DNA of 64,000 bases from Virgibacillus necropolis (GTDB lineage: Bacteria > Bacillota > Bacilli > Bacillales > Amphibacillaceae), in the NCBI RefSeq assembly GCF_002224365.1, contig NZ_CP022437.1:1984001-2048000 (forward strand). The letters are read 5' to 3'. Positions 1-8,295 of this stretch are shown piece by piece. Under the pieces are notes generated by a model. That model worked only from the letters and a program-made list of their open reading frames with translations, was not told the DNA's origin and did no database searches. The position numbers and the translations under genes are program-made. Each line of letters starts with the position of its first letter. Position 1 is the stretch's first letter.

Positions 1-1
1 T

Positions 2-328
2 TGGAATGGGTTAATGGAAATGATCAAAAGTGAACGTAATTTTCGCATTCATCTAATCGTTACCATTATTGTTATAACGTTAGGAGCGTTAGTGGGACTT
101 TCTCACTTAGAGTGGATGATCACCACTCTCGTAATCGGAACGGTTCTCGTTGCAGAAACAACCAACACTGCTGTAGAGAAACTTATTGATTATTTAAAAC
201 CTGATATTCATCCTTCCGCTAAAGTGATCAAAGATATTGCGGCTGGAGCCGTATTAATCGCCGCAATAACCGCATTTATCATTGGGTGTTTACTATTCAT
301 CCCTAAGGTGTATCATTTATTACTTTAG
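2..328 (+). CDS. dgkA: Undecaprenol/diacylglycerol kinase DgkA (5' truncated by window edge)
   Basis: Small membrane kinase of the prokaryotic DgkA family; in Gram-positives it phosphorylates undecaprenol for cell-wall lipid-carrier recycling. The frame is open to the window edge, and residues before the first internal ATG (position 14) still fit the family, so the true start lies upstream. Visible are the ERNF segment, two hydrophobic helices and the family's catalytic ETTNTAVEKLID region, then a last helix near the C-terminus. In B. subtilis it is followed by cdd and era; here era comes next and cdd is absent, its place taken by a repeat element. The family is clear; the substrate preference is inferred from Gram-positive homologues. 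Confidence 0.9.
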   Translation, partial: WNGLMEMIKSERNFRIHLIVTIIVITLGALVGLSHLEWMITTLVIGTVLVAETTNTAVEKLIDYLKPDIHPSAKVIKDIAAGAVLIAAITAFIIGCLLFIPKVYHLLL

Positions 329-338
329 AAACTTGTTC

Positions 339-577
339 GATTATAGAGGAAGCCACTGAAAAAGTGGTGGATTTGAAAAATTTAACTTTTCACCTTAACT
401 TAGCATCTCGAATATACGGAGACTCCTGTGGGAAGCAAGAGATCGGCGAGACCCCGCAGGACGGCAGTCCGAGGAGGCTCGCCACTCGCCCGCGGAAAGC
501 GAAGTATATTCGAGGATGCGACGGTAGATCCACATATTTTGTACTATATTTAACTTTTTCAGCAGTCTTGATTATAG
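339..577 (+). repeat. MITE-like inverted-repeat element with G+C-rich core
   Basis: Fills the 440-base gap between dgkA and era. The octamer GATTATAG occurs at 339-346 and 570-577, like a target-site duplication. Inside it lie imperfect inverted ends (CTGAAAAAGT at 356-365 and ACTTTTTCAG at 553-562). A second stem, GAATATAC/GTATATTC, closes a G+C-rich core at about 417-510 containing GACTCCTGTGGGAA, GACCCCGCAGG, CGAGGAGGCT and GCCCGCGGAAAGC. The same core blocks recur inverted at 37.6 kb. A reading frame through 364-591 is an accident of this repeat. No transposase is present, so any mobility would be in trans. Confidence 0.65.
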
Positions 578-768
578 ATCAGGTTTTTTAATCAAATAAA
601 AAACTGGAGCAACAATTGTTTTGAAGCATTTGCACTATCCTCGTACGTTATGTCAAAAATTGCGGTATGCTATTTTCTTTTCAGTTGTTTTGTCGAATAC
701 GTGAAAGAAGATAGTTTTTATAGTATTATAAGTGTACACAAAAGAAAATACGCTTCGGAGGATCAGAC

Positions 769-1671
769 ATGGATAATTCATTTAAATCAGGCTTTATCGC
801 TATAATAGGACGTCCAAATGTTGGGAAGTCCACTTTTATGAACAAAGTTATCGGTCAGAAAATCGCCATTATGAGTGATAAGCCACAAACTACTAGAAAC
901 AAAATACAAGGTGTATTAACAGAAAAAGATGCACAGTTGGTTTTCATCGATACACCAGGGATTCATAAGCCTAAGCATCGTCTCGGTGATTTTATGGTTA
1001 AAATAGCTGAGAATACACTAAACGAAGTAGATGCCATTTTATTTATGATTAACGCAAAAGAAGGCTATGGTAAAGGGGATCAATATATTCTAGATCGTCT
1101 GCAGGAAGTTAAGCGGCCTGTATATTTAATTATCAATAAAATTGACCTAATTCATCCTGATGAGCTGTTTCCTTTAATCGAAAAATACAAGGATAAGCAT
1201 AGTTTTGAAGAGGTAATTCCTATTTCTGCATTAGAAGGAAACAATGTTAATCATTTATTGGATGTAGTAAAGAAGAAATTACCAGAAGGACCACAATACT
1301 ATCCTGAGGACCAGGTGACGGATCATCCAGAACGATTTATTATTGGTGAATTAATTCGTGAAAAGGTTTTACAACTAACCCATGAGGAAATTCCTCATTC
1401 AATTGCAGTTGTTATTGAAAATATTGAAAAGAGAGAATCGAACGCAATATTTATTCAAGCAACAATTGTAACGGAACGAAGCACACAAAAAGGAATTTTA
1501 ATTGGAAAACAAGGAAGTATGTTGAAAAATATTGGCAAAAATGCGAGGAAAGACATCGAGTCGTTGTTAGGGTCAAAAGTATATTTAGAGCTATGGATTA
1601 AGGTGAAAAAGGATTGGCGAAATAAACAAACTCAACTCAAAGAATACGGTTTCCGTAGTGACGAATATTAA
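769..1671 (+). CDS. era: GTPase Era
   Basis: Essential GTPase that binds the 3' end of 16S rRNA and helps mature the 30S subunit at the membrane and ribosome. The 300-residue length is normal for the family. The P-loop GRPNVGKS is at residues 14-21, the switch II DTPG motif at about 61-64 and NKID at about 124-127. A C-terminal KH domain carries the [11 protein letters not shown] loop. The ATG follows a CGGAGGA ribosome site. It lies just downstream of the repeat that replaces cdd and upstream of yqzL-recO, the usual Bacillus order. Confidence 0.97.
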   Translation: MDNSFKSGFIAIIGRPNVGKSTFMNKVIGQKIAIMSDKPQTTRNKIQGVLTEKDAQLVFIDTPGIHKPKHRLGDFMVKIAENTLNEVDAILFMINAKEGYGKGDQYILDRLQEVKRPVYLIINKIDLIHPDELFPLIEKYKDKHSFEEVIPISALEGNNVNHLLDVVKKKLPEGPQYYPEDQVTDHPERFIIGELIREKVLQLTHEEIPHSIAVVIENIEKRESNAIFIQATIVTERSTQKGILIGKQGSMLKNIGKNARKDIESLLGSKVYLELWIKVKKDWRNKQTQLKEYGFRSDEY

Positions 1672-1765
1672 ACTTGGTAATATTTATAACTCATGCTTTA
1701 TCAATGTGTGGTCAAAATAATAGTAGTACTTAATCAAACATATTAAAAGAAAGGTGGGGTTTCTT

Positions 1766-1912
1766 GTGGTCGACTTAACCTGGAGATTATTTAGTCATAC
1801 AGGAAACATTGAAACCTATTTATTATGGAAAGAGCTAGAAAGTGATTCAAGTATTCACACTTCCGCGCAAAATGAAAACGAAGTCAATGAAGAAATAAAT
1901 ACAAAAATGTAA
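1766..1912 (+). CDS. yqzL: YqzL-like small protein
   Basis: A 48-residue protein beginning at GTG 1766 behind AAAGGTGGGG. Its N-terminal half (DLTWRLFSHTGNIETYLLWKE) matches the conserved core of B. subtilis YqzL, a small protein of unknown function encoded between era and recO, which is where this gene lies. The C-terminal half is acidic and apparently disordered. There are no membrane segments. Its identity rests on that motif plus exact synteny; no activity can be assigned. Confidence 0.8.
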   Translation: MVDLTWRLFSHTGNIETYLLWKELESDSSIHTSAQNENEVNEEINTKM

Positions 1913-1951
1913 TGATAGGTTTTAGCAAGGAGAAAGTAAAGGTGAGACTGT

Positions 1952-2695
1952 GTGCTTGAAAAAATAGAGGGAATTGTTATCAAAACACAGGATTATGGGG
2001 AATCGCATAAAATAATAACGATATTCAGTAAGAAAATTGGTAAATTTTCAGCACTCGCTAGAGGTGCCAAAAAGACAAAAAGTAGAATGGCTGCCGTGAC
2101 ACAGCCATTCATTCATGGAGAATTTTTCATTTATCTGAGTAAAGGATTAAGTACAATACAACAAGGTGAAGTGATTAATTCTAATCGCACGATCCGTGAA
2201 GATATAATAAAAACCGCTTTCGCAGCACTGATTGTCGAGTTGACTGATAAATTACTGGATTCAGATAAACCAGAATACTATATTTATGATCAATTAATCA
2301 AAACAATAGCATGGATTTCGGAACACGAAGATGCTGATATTCCAATTATGATGTATGAACTAAAGTTGTATAAAAAAGGTGGCTTCGCGCCTACTGTTGA
2401 TAGATGTGTTAACTGTAATCGAAAAGAAGATTTGGTCGGCTTTTCGATAGCTGAAGGTGGATTATTGTGTAACCGATGTACATCAATTGATCCACAAATA
2501 ATACCGTTACCGGAAACGATTGCTAAGTTACTTCGTATATTTTTAGAGGTAGGGCTTGAACAAGTTGGTACAATTACAATAAAAGAACCTAATAAACAAT
2601 TATTGCGAAAGATGCTAGATGCCTATTATGATCAATATGGTGGTTATTTTTTAAAATCAAAAAAATTCTTAAGGCAAATTGATCAATTAAAATAA
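1952..2695 (+). CDS. recO: DNA repair protein RecO
   Basis: Recombination mediator that anneals ssDNA and helps load RecA with RecR. At 247 residues it has the usual length. It has an N-terminal OB fold (GIVIKTQDYGESHKIITIF), a helical middle and a zinc-binding cluster (CVNCNRKED ... LLCNRC) about 150-180 residues in. It starts at GTG 1952, spaced from AAAGGTGAG. A short gap separates it from yqzL, and transcription then meets the separate promoter of the glyQ leader. Confidence 0.95.
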   Translation: MLEKIEGIVIKTQDYGESHKIITIFSKKIGKFSALARGAKKTKSRMAAVTQPFIHGEFFIYLSKGLSTIQQGEVINSNRTIREDIIKTAFAALIVELTDKLLDSDKPEYYIYDQLIKTIAWISEHEDADIPIMMYELKLYKKGGFAPTVDRCVNCNRKEDLVGFSIAEGGLLCNRCTSIDPQIIPLPETIAKLLRIFLEVGLEQVGTITIKEPNKQLLRKMLDAYYDQYGGYFLKSKKFLRQIDQLK

Positions 2696-2706
2696 GGTAG
2701 TGATAA

Positions 2707-2735
2707 TTGACAAAACATAAAGTTATGGTTATGAT
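2707..2735 (+). promoter_or_regulatory. Sigma-A promoter of glyQS
   Basis: TTGACA (2707-2712), a 17-base spacer, then TATGAT (2730-2735). It lies directly upstream of the T-box leader, giving an inferred transcription start near 2742. Confidence 0.75.
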
Positions 2736-2741
2736 TTGTAC

Positions 2742-2965
2742 ATATTTTACGAATGAAGAATGCGTTGAGGGAGAATAGTACCTTTTGTTAGCTATTAGAA
2801 GCGAACCTAGGACGGTGAAAGCTAGGCAGTAGAACAATCGGGAAGGGAACTCCTAAGCATATTTAATAAAGTGGCTTTATTTAATATAAAGCAAGTAGGG
2901 TGGAACCGCGGATTAAATCCGTCCCTATGTCTAAGTTTTTTAGGCATAGGGACGGATTTTTTTGT
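2742..2965 (+). promoter_or_regulatory. Glycine T-box leader with terminator
   Basis: T-box riboswitch controlling glyQS. The universal T-box sequence AGGGTGGAACCGCGG is at 2897-2911. A long stem I region (about 2750-2860) contains the AGAATAGTA kink motif. The terminator has stem arms 2917-2929 and 2945-2957 followed by a T run. Uncharged tRNA-Gly should bind the specifier loop and, through its CCA end, stabilise the antiterminator. A GGG/GGA triplet at 2845-2848 is a plausible Gly specifier, but the exact register was not folded. Confidence 0.92.
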
Positions 2966-3044
2966 CCTGAAGGAAGGAAAGAATAAATTTTTAGAAGCGA
3001 GTAGCGAGTTTTTCCAATACATAAAATGTGAAAGGAAGTTTTAT

Positions 3045-3923
3045 ATGAATATTCAACAGATGATTTTATCCTTACAATCTTATTGGTCAGATAAAAATTG
3101 CATACTTATGCAAGCATATGATGTGGAAAAGGGTGCTGGAACAATGTCGCCTATGACACTGCTCCGAAGTTTAGGACCAGAACCTTGGAATGTTGCATAT
3201 GTAGAACCATCGAGAAGGCCAGCTGACGGAAGATACGGTAATAATCCAAACCGATTGTATCAACACCATCAATTTCAAGTGATTATGAAGCCATCCCCAG
3301 ACAATATTCAAGAATTGTATCTGGATTCGTTAAAAGCGTTAGGAATCGATCCGTTGCAACATGATATACGATTTGTAGAGGATAACTGGGAAAATCCGAC
3401 ACTTGGCGCAGCGGGGCTAGGCTGGGAGGTTTGGCTTGATGGAATGGAAATTACACAGTTTACCTATTTCCAACAAATTGGTGGGTTAGAGGCAAATCCT
3501 GTGACGGTAGAACTAACATATGGATTGGAACGTTTAGCATCTTACATTCAAGATAAAGATAACGTGTTTGACCTGGAATGGACAAAGGGCGTGACTGTAC
3601 GCGATATATTCTTCCAGCCTGAATTTGAACATTCTACTTATACATTTGAAGAGTCGAATACCGACATGTTGTTTGAATTATTTACTATGTATGAGCTAGA
3701 AGCAAAAACAATTATGGATAAGGGCCTAGTTTTTCCAGCATATGACTATGTGTTGAAATGTTCTCACACGTTTAATTTATTAGATGCAAAAGGGGTTATT
3801 TCCGTAACGGAGCGAACCGGTTATATAGCAAGAATCAGAAATCTAGCAAGAGCCATTGCAAAAACATATGTAGCAGAACGGGAAAAACTTGGATTTCCAA
3901 TGCTCGATAAGGAGGAAATGTAA
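3045..3923 (+). CDS. glyQ: Glycyl-tRNA synthetase alpha subunit
   Basis: Catalytic alpha subunit of the bacterial alpha2beta2 glycyl-tRNA synthetase; it activates glycine for transfer to tRNA-Gly. The protein has 292 residues. The start at ATG 3045 follows AAAGGAAG and begins [14 protein letters not shown] as in the family; a longer upstream frame only reads through the T-box leader. Family signatures include [37 protein letters not shown] and [12 protein letters not shown]. The TAA abuts the glyS ATG with no gap, implying coupled translation, and expression should follow the T-box. Confidence 0.97.
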   Translation: MNIQQMILSLQSYWSDKNCILMQAYDVEKGAGTMSPMTLLRSLGPEPWNVAYVEPSRRPADGRYGNNPNRLYQHHQFQVIMKPSPDNIQELYLDSLKALGIDPLQHDIRFVEDNWENPTLGAAGLGWEVWLDGMEITQFTYFQQIGGLEANPVTVELTYGLERLASYIQDKDNVFDLEWTKGVTVRDIFFQPEFEHSTYTFEESNTDMLFELFTMYELEAKTIMDKGLVFPAYDYVLKCSHTFNLLDAKGVISVTERTGYIARIRNLARAIAKTYVAEREKLGFPMLDKEEM

Positions 3924-6011
3924 ATGACAAAAGATGCATTATTTGAAATAGGATTAGAAGAATTACCAGCACGATTCATTGATGATGCAGAACGTCAATT
4001 AAAGGAACAGACAGAAAAATGGTTAACTAATCTACGCCTTTCTTATTCTCATGTAGAATCATTTTCAACTCCTAGGCGATTAGCGGTTCTAATTAAAGGA
4101 ATTGCAGATTCACAAACAACTATTGAAGAAGAGGCAAAAGGACCAGCATTAAAAATAGCACAAGACCCTGATGGAAATTGGACAAAGGCGGCAATAGGCT
4201 TTACGAAAGGCCAGGGCAAGACGGTAGACGATATATATACAAAAGAAATAAAGGGTATTACGTATATTTTTGTACAAAAGCGAATTGAGGGGAAATTCAC
4301 TTTTGATTTACTTACTACCTTCAACACAATTATCGAATCGATTCAGTTTCCTAAAAATATGCGTTGGGCTAAGCAATCGATGCGCTATGCTCGTCCAATT
4401 CGCTGGCTTGTAGCACTTTATGATGATAAAGTAGTACCATTTGAAGTAGCCGAAGTAGCAACTGGGAATCAAACATATGGTCACCGTTTTTTAGGCAGCC
4501 CTATTATATTAAATAAAGCTAATACGTACCAAGAAGAGTTGAGAAAAGGCTTTGTGATTACTGATTCCAAAGAGCGCGAGGAAATGATCGTATCACAAAT
4601 TAAAGCAATTGAGAATGAGCATAACTTTAACGTAATTGTTGGTGATGATCTATTGCAAGAGGTTCGAAATTTAGTTGAGTATCCAACTGCTTTTATTGGT
4701 TCATTTGAAAAATCATTTTTACAATTGCCGAATGAAGTGTTAATAACATCGATGAAAGTACATCAACGTTATTTCCCTGTAAAATCATCGGGTGGGGAAT
4801 TATTATCCTCTTTTATAGGAGTTCGAAACGGGAATAAAGAGCACATTAATAAGGTGATTAAAGGAAATGAAAAAGTGATACATGCTCGTCTTTCAGATGC
4901 AGAGTTTTTCTTTGATGAGGATAAAAAGCACAGTATTGATTTCTACCAGGAAAAGCTCCGTCGGGTAGTATTCCAAGAGAAGCTTGGAACACTTACAGAC
5001 AAGGTTGACCGAGTAGTTACGATATCTACTCAGCTAGCTAACTTACTGCAAACGAATATAGATACTACTGAACAGTCAATTCGTGCTGCAAAGATTTGTA
5101 AGTTCGATTTAGCAACAAATATGGTAAATGAGTTTACAAACCTTCAAGGTGTAATTGGTGAAAAGTACGCACTTCACAATAATGAAGAAAAGGATGTAGC
5201 AACAGCGATACGTGAACATTATTTACCTTTACAATCGAATGATCCACTTCCAACCACTGTAGAAGGAGAAATTGTTAGTGTAGCAGATAAATTAGACACC
5301 ATCGTTGGTTGTATATCCATTGGTTTAATACCAACAGGTTCTCAAGACCCATATGGTTTACGTCGACAAGCTGTTGGCGTTTTAAGGATTCTAAAAGAAA
5401 AGAAGTGGGATATTGCATTAGAAGATTTATTAGCTTTAACCCGTGAGGTTTTTCAAAAACTTGAAATAGAACAAAATGATGAAGAGACAATAACAAAAGA
5501 CTTGATAAACTTTTTCCGTTTACGTGCTAACCATGTTATGAAAATCAATAATATTGAAATAGACATCATTGAGGCTGTCATTGAAAAACAAGTGGGTGTT
5601 TTTCATTATGCAATTGATAAAGCAAAATTACTTGCTGAAAAAAGAAATCAGGACGAATTTAAACTAGTGAGTGAATCATTAATTCGAGTTCTTAATTTAT
5701 CAAAAAAAGCGACCGCTATAAAAGAAGTGACCCCATCAGTTTTTGAAACAAAGTCTGAAGAAGTGTTGTTTAATCATTACCGAGAAATTGCCCCTAAGTT
5801 TATGAAAGCTAATAAGAATAGGGATGCTAGTGAAGCAATTAATTATTTAGCAACATTTGCAAAACCAATTCATGATTTCTTTGAAAGTAATATGGTTATG
5901 GCAGACAATGAGCAAGTTCGTACTAATCGTTTAGCGATGGTGAAAAAAATAGCAGACTTAATAAATCAATACGCTGACTTAAGTAAGATAGAATGGAAAC
6001 AACAGTTTTAA
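3924..6011 (+). CDS. glyS: Glycyl-tRNA synthetase beta subunit
   Basis: The beta subunit (695 residues) provides tRNA binding and is required for charging with GlyQ. Its start codon immediately follows the glyQ stop, and its ribosome site (AAGGAGG) lies inside the end of glyQ. Recognisable blocks are LFEIGLEELPARF at the N-terminus, KNMRWAKQSMRYARPIRWL and LPNEVLITSMKVHQRYF, then an HD-like helical portion with KFDLATNMVNEFTNLQG. The C-terminal part is the anticodon-binding helical domain. The length is normal and no frame damage is seen. Confidence 0.97.
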   Translation: MTKDALFEIGLEELPARFIDDAERQLKEQTEKWLTNLRLSYSHVESFSTPRRLAVLIKGIADSQTTIEEEAKGPALKIAQDPDGNWTKAAIGFTKGQGKTVDDIYTKEIKGITYIFVQKRIEGKFTFDLLTTFNTIIESIQFPKNMRWAKQSMRYARPIRWLVALYDDKVVPFEVAEVATGNQTYGHRFLGSPIILNKANTYQEELRKGFVITDSKEREEMIVSQIKAIENEHNFNVIVGDDLLQEVRNLVEYPTAFIGSFEKSFLQLPNEVLITSMKVHQRYFPVKSSGGELLSSFIGVRNGNKEHINKVIKGNEKVIHARLSDAEFFFDEDKKHSIDFYQEKLRRVVFQEKLGTLTDKVDRVVTISTQLANLLQTNIDTTEQSIRAAKICKFDLATNMVNEFTNLQGVIGEKYALHNNEEKDVATAIREHYLPLQSNDPLPTTVEGEIVSVADKLDTIVGCISIGLIPTGSQDPYGLRRQAVGVLRILKEKKWDIALEDLLALTREVFQKLEIEQNDEETITKDLINFFRLRANHVMKINNIEIDIIEAVIEKQVGVFHYAIDKAKLLAEKRNQDEFKLVSESLIRVLNLSKKATAIKEVTPSVFETKSEEVLFNHYREIAPKFMKANKNRDASEAINYLATFAKPIHDFFESNMVMADNEQVRTNRLAMVKKIADLINQYADLSKIEWKQQF

Positions 6012-6034
6012 CCACAGACCCTTCCGCTTTTATG

Positions 6035-6087
6035 TTGTCCTTCATCCAATAAATGGTCTATACTATTTAGAAATAGTATGACATAAT
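6035..6087 (+). promoter_or_regulatory. Promoter and possible CcpN site upstream of ccpN
   Basis: TTGTCC (6035-6040), an 18-base spacer and TATACT (6059-6064). The following TATGACATAAT (6077-6087) matches 10 of 11 positions of the reported CcpN consensus TRTGHYATAYW, so self-binding is conceivable. The promoter call is moderate; autoregulation is only an inference. Confidence 0.5.
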
Positions 6088-6109
6088 AGGATGGGTAGGT
6101 GGTGGGAAA

Positions 6110-6739
6110 GTGGATTTATCTAATAGACAAGAAAAAATAATTGAGATTGTAAAAGAAAATGGTCCAATAACTGGTGAACATATAGCGCAGAACCTAGGTT
6201 TAACAAGAGCAACCCTAAGACCCGATTTAGCCATTTTAACCATGGCGGGTTTTCTTGATGCTCGTCCGCGTGTAGGTTATTTTTTTACTGGTAAAACAGG
6301 ATCCGAATTATTAACGGAAAAAGTTAAAAAGTTTAAAGTGAGTGAATTTCAATCGATTCCAATTGTAGTAAATGAAAGTGCGTCAGTATATGATGCAATT
6401 TCAACAATGTTTTTGGAAGATGTAGGCACATTATTTGTAGTCGATAAAAATACGTGTTTAACTGGTGTCTTATCACGTAAAGATTTATTACGTGCGAGTA
6501 TAGGTAATCAGGATTTAACGAATATACCTGTACATATAATTATGACACGAATGCCTAACATTACATTTTGCATGAAAGATGACTTATTAATAGACGCTGC
6601 AAATAAATTAATCAATAAGCAAATTGATGGTGTTCCTGTGGTAAAAGAAACAAACGCGGGGAATGAAATTGTTGGCAGAATAACAAAAACCACGATTACA
6701 AAGGCTTTTGTTGAACTAATTATGGATGATCATTTATAA
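6110..6739 (+). CDS. ccpN: Catabolite repressor CcpN (HTH-CBS)
   Basis: Transcriptional repressor of gluconeogenic genes (gapB, pckA in B. subtilis). An N-terminal winged helix (residues about 3-60, GPITGEHIAQNLGLTRATLRPDLAI... begins the DNA-binding part) is followed by two CBS domains (about 75-205; VGTLFVVD, GVLSRKDLLRASIG and VHIIMTRMPNIT), which bind nucleotides. The start is GTG 6110 and the length of 209 residues fits the family. In B. subtilis it is co-transcribed with yqfL; here a repeat element separates the two, which could alter coupling. Confidence 0.95.
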   Translation: MDLSNRQEKIIEIVKENGPITGEHIAQNLGLTRATLRPDLAILTMAGFLDARPRVGYFFTGKTGSELLTEKVKKFKVSEFQSIPIVVNESASVYDAISTMFLEDVGTLFVVDKNTCLTGVLSRKDLLRASIGNQDLTNIPVHIIMTRMPNITFCMKDDLLIDAANKLINKQIDGVPVVKETNAGNEIVGRITKTTITKAFVELIMDDHL

Positions 6740-6740
6740 G

Positions 6741-6987
6741 ACTTTTTGGAACATGCACTATAAGAGGTTGTTCAAAAAGTTATCAAATGATAAACGGCGA
6801 ATTTCTTCGTTGCGCAGTTTTTTCCGGTCCTCACGTATTAAAAGCATAGAGGAACTTCTACTAAAACCGTCCACGTCCTGTGGACAACGTAGAAGTCAGC
6901 ACATCCTGTGCAAGTCCGGTCCTTAAAACCTTCGCGCCTTGAACTTCTTGTTTCTAATTTGCCAACTTTTTGAACATGCACTATAAG
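6741..6987 (+). repeat. Inverted-repeat element, family R1, longest copy
   Basis: Intergenic element between ccpN and yqfL. Its ends form an inverted repeat of about 30 bases built around GTTCAAAAAGT (6770-6780) and ACTTTTTGAAC (6965-6975). The right-end sequence ACTTTTTGAACATGCACTAT recurs almost exactly, in direct orientation, at 6741-6764. This means either insertion next to an older end or a partial tandem. Related copies lie at 41.85 kb (right half) and 52.93 kb (both ends, no middle). No protein is encoded; the short frame at 6726-6926 is fortuitous. Confidence 0.8.
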
Positions 6988-7001
6988 GGAGGGGTATATT
7001 T

Positions 7002-7805
7002 ATGGGAAAGAAACCACTAGTTTATGTTTTATCAGACTCTGTTGGGGAAACTGCTGAATTAGTAATTAAGGCTGGATTAAGTCAATTTAACGGTGGGGAA
7101 TATAAATTACAACGGATACCATATGTTGAAGATAAAGCAATTATCAATGAAATAGTACAACTCGCTAAGGAAAAAGAAGCAATTATCGGATTTACACTCG
7201 TTGATCCAGTATTACGGGATTATTTAAATGATGAAGCAGAAAAAGTTAAAGTAGAAGCGATTGATATCATGGGTCCAATGATGAAATCAATGGAACGCGT
7301 TTTTGCGACACCTCCACGTCTTGAAGCTGGTTTGGTTCACCAACTGGATGAAGATTATTTTAAGCGAGTAGAAGCAATTGAATTTGCTGTAAAATACGAT
7401 GATGGACGGGATCCAAGAGGGATTTCTCGTGCAGACATTATTCTAATTGGCGTATCAAGAACCTCTAAGACACCTTTATCACAATTTTTAGCGCATAAGC
7501 GGTTAAAAGTTGCGAATGTGCCATTGGTTCCAGAGGTAGATCCGCCTGATGAATTGTTTGAGGTAGATTCTGAAAAATGTATTGGGTTAAAAATAACAGC
7601 AGATAAATTAAATGAAATCAGAAAAGAACGCTTGAAGGCACTAGGATTAGGTGACCAGGCAACTTATGCTAATATGAATAGGATTCATCAAGAACTTGCA
7701 TTTTTCGATAAGATTGTTAATAAAATTGGGTGCAAAACGGTGGATGTGTCAAATAAAGCTGTGGAAGAAACCGCTAATAGTATCATACAAATGATAAAAA
7801 AATAG
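7002..7805 (+). CDS. yqfL: Bifunctional kinase/phosphorylase regulating PPDK or PEP synthase (YqfL)
   Basis: DUF299 family protein of 267 residues. Members phosphorylate and dephosphorylate a threonine of pyruvate phosphate dikinase or PEP synthetase using ADP and Pi; in B. subtilis YqfL also modulates CcpN. The N-terminus [14 protein letters not shown] and the P-loop-like GVSRTSKT at residues 150-157 are diagnostic. The ATG at 7002 follows AGGGAGGGG. The adjacent ccpN supports a role in switching between glycolysis and gluconeogenesis. No PPDK gene is in this window, so the substrate enzyme is inferred. Confidence 0.92.
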   Translation: MGKKPLVYVLSDSVGETAELVIKAGLSQFNGGEYKLQRIPYVEDKAIINEIVQLAKEKEAIIGFTLVDPVLRDYLNDEAEKVKVEAIDIMGPMMKSMERVFATPPRLEAGLVHQLDEDYFKRVEAIEFAVKYDDGRDPRGISRADIILIGVSRTSKTPLSQFLAHKRLKVANVPLVPEVDPPDELFEVDSEKCIGLKITADKLNEIRKERLKALGLGDQATYANMNRIHQELAFFDKIVNKIGCKTVDVSNKAVEETANSIIQMIKK

Positions 7806-7817
7806 ATATGGAAGATA

Positions 7818-7862
7818 GATAAGCATTCTACTTTTTACCGGTAGAATGCTTATCTGTTCTAA
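7818..7862 (+). terminator. Terminator after yqfL
   Basis: A perfect 14-base stem (GATAAGCATTCTAC with GTAGAATGCTTATC) sits 13 bases after the yqfL stop. The T tract is weak. Confidence 0.7.
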
Positions 7863-8070
7863 TTTCTTAGCATTTTAAACATATAATACTAGCATTTTAG
7901 TAAAATATCATTTATAATTAATCTTTGTGTTTAAATGATATTTCTCATTGAACCATTATATGCATTTCGTTGCTTGTTTTAAAAAATATTTGCATTCAGG
8001 AAGGAATTTCTTTCGTTTATGTAGAATTAATAAGGCATAGCATTTATTTTTTTCTTATAAAAGGGGGTTT

Positions 8071-8133
8071 ATGAATAACTCCATAAGGAATAATAGTAAA
8101 AAACGAAGAAATGCGGATCGACAAAATGAATAG
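8071..8133 (+). CDS. Candidate 20-residue basic peptide
   Basis: ATG 8071 follows a strong AAAGGGGG site and reads MNNSIRNNSKKRRNADRQNE to a TAG: 20 residues, very basic and polar, with no signal or membrane segment. A separate hairpin terminator follows at 8178-8220, so a short transcript of its own is plausible. No homologue is recognised and the small size means it could be chance; the surrounding 7863-8295 gap otherwise holds only the dnaG upstream region. Confidence 0.35.
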   Translation: MNNSIRNNSKKRRNADRQNE

Positions 8134-8177
8134 GTATATATAATCATATTTACCGACCATAATTACTATATCGAAAG

Positions 8178-8220
8178 CTCCTTCTAAGTTTAACAACAAG
8201 ATAGAAGGAAATTTTTTTTC
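8178..8220 (+). terminator. Terminator upstream of dnaG
   Basis: TCCTTCTA pairs with TAGAAGGA across a 15-base loop, followed by a run of eight T. It lies between the candidate small peptide and dnaG. Confidence 0.6.
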
Positions 8221-8295
8221 GACTTTAAAAAAATATTGTCGAATTTTGCAGGGTTTTGATTATTATATCTAGAATAATAGAACATGGTGATATAA

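Noticed and set aside
364-591. 75-codon open frame after dgkA
   Set aside because: It runs through the inverted-repeat element and its G+C-rich core, has no ribosome site and no protein-like pattern.
6726-6926. 66-codon frame after ccpN
   Set aside because: It lies within the R1 repeat and overlaps the ccpN end; no ribosome site.
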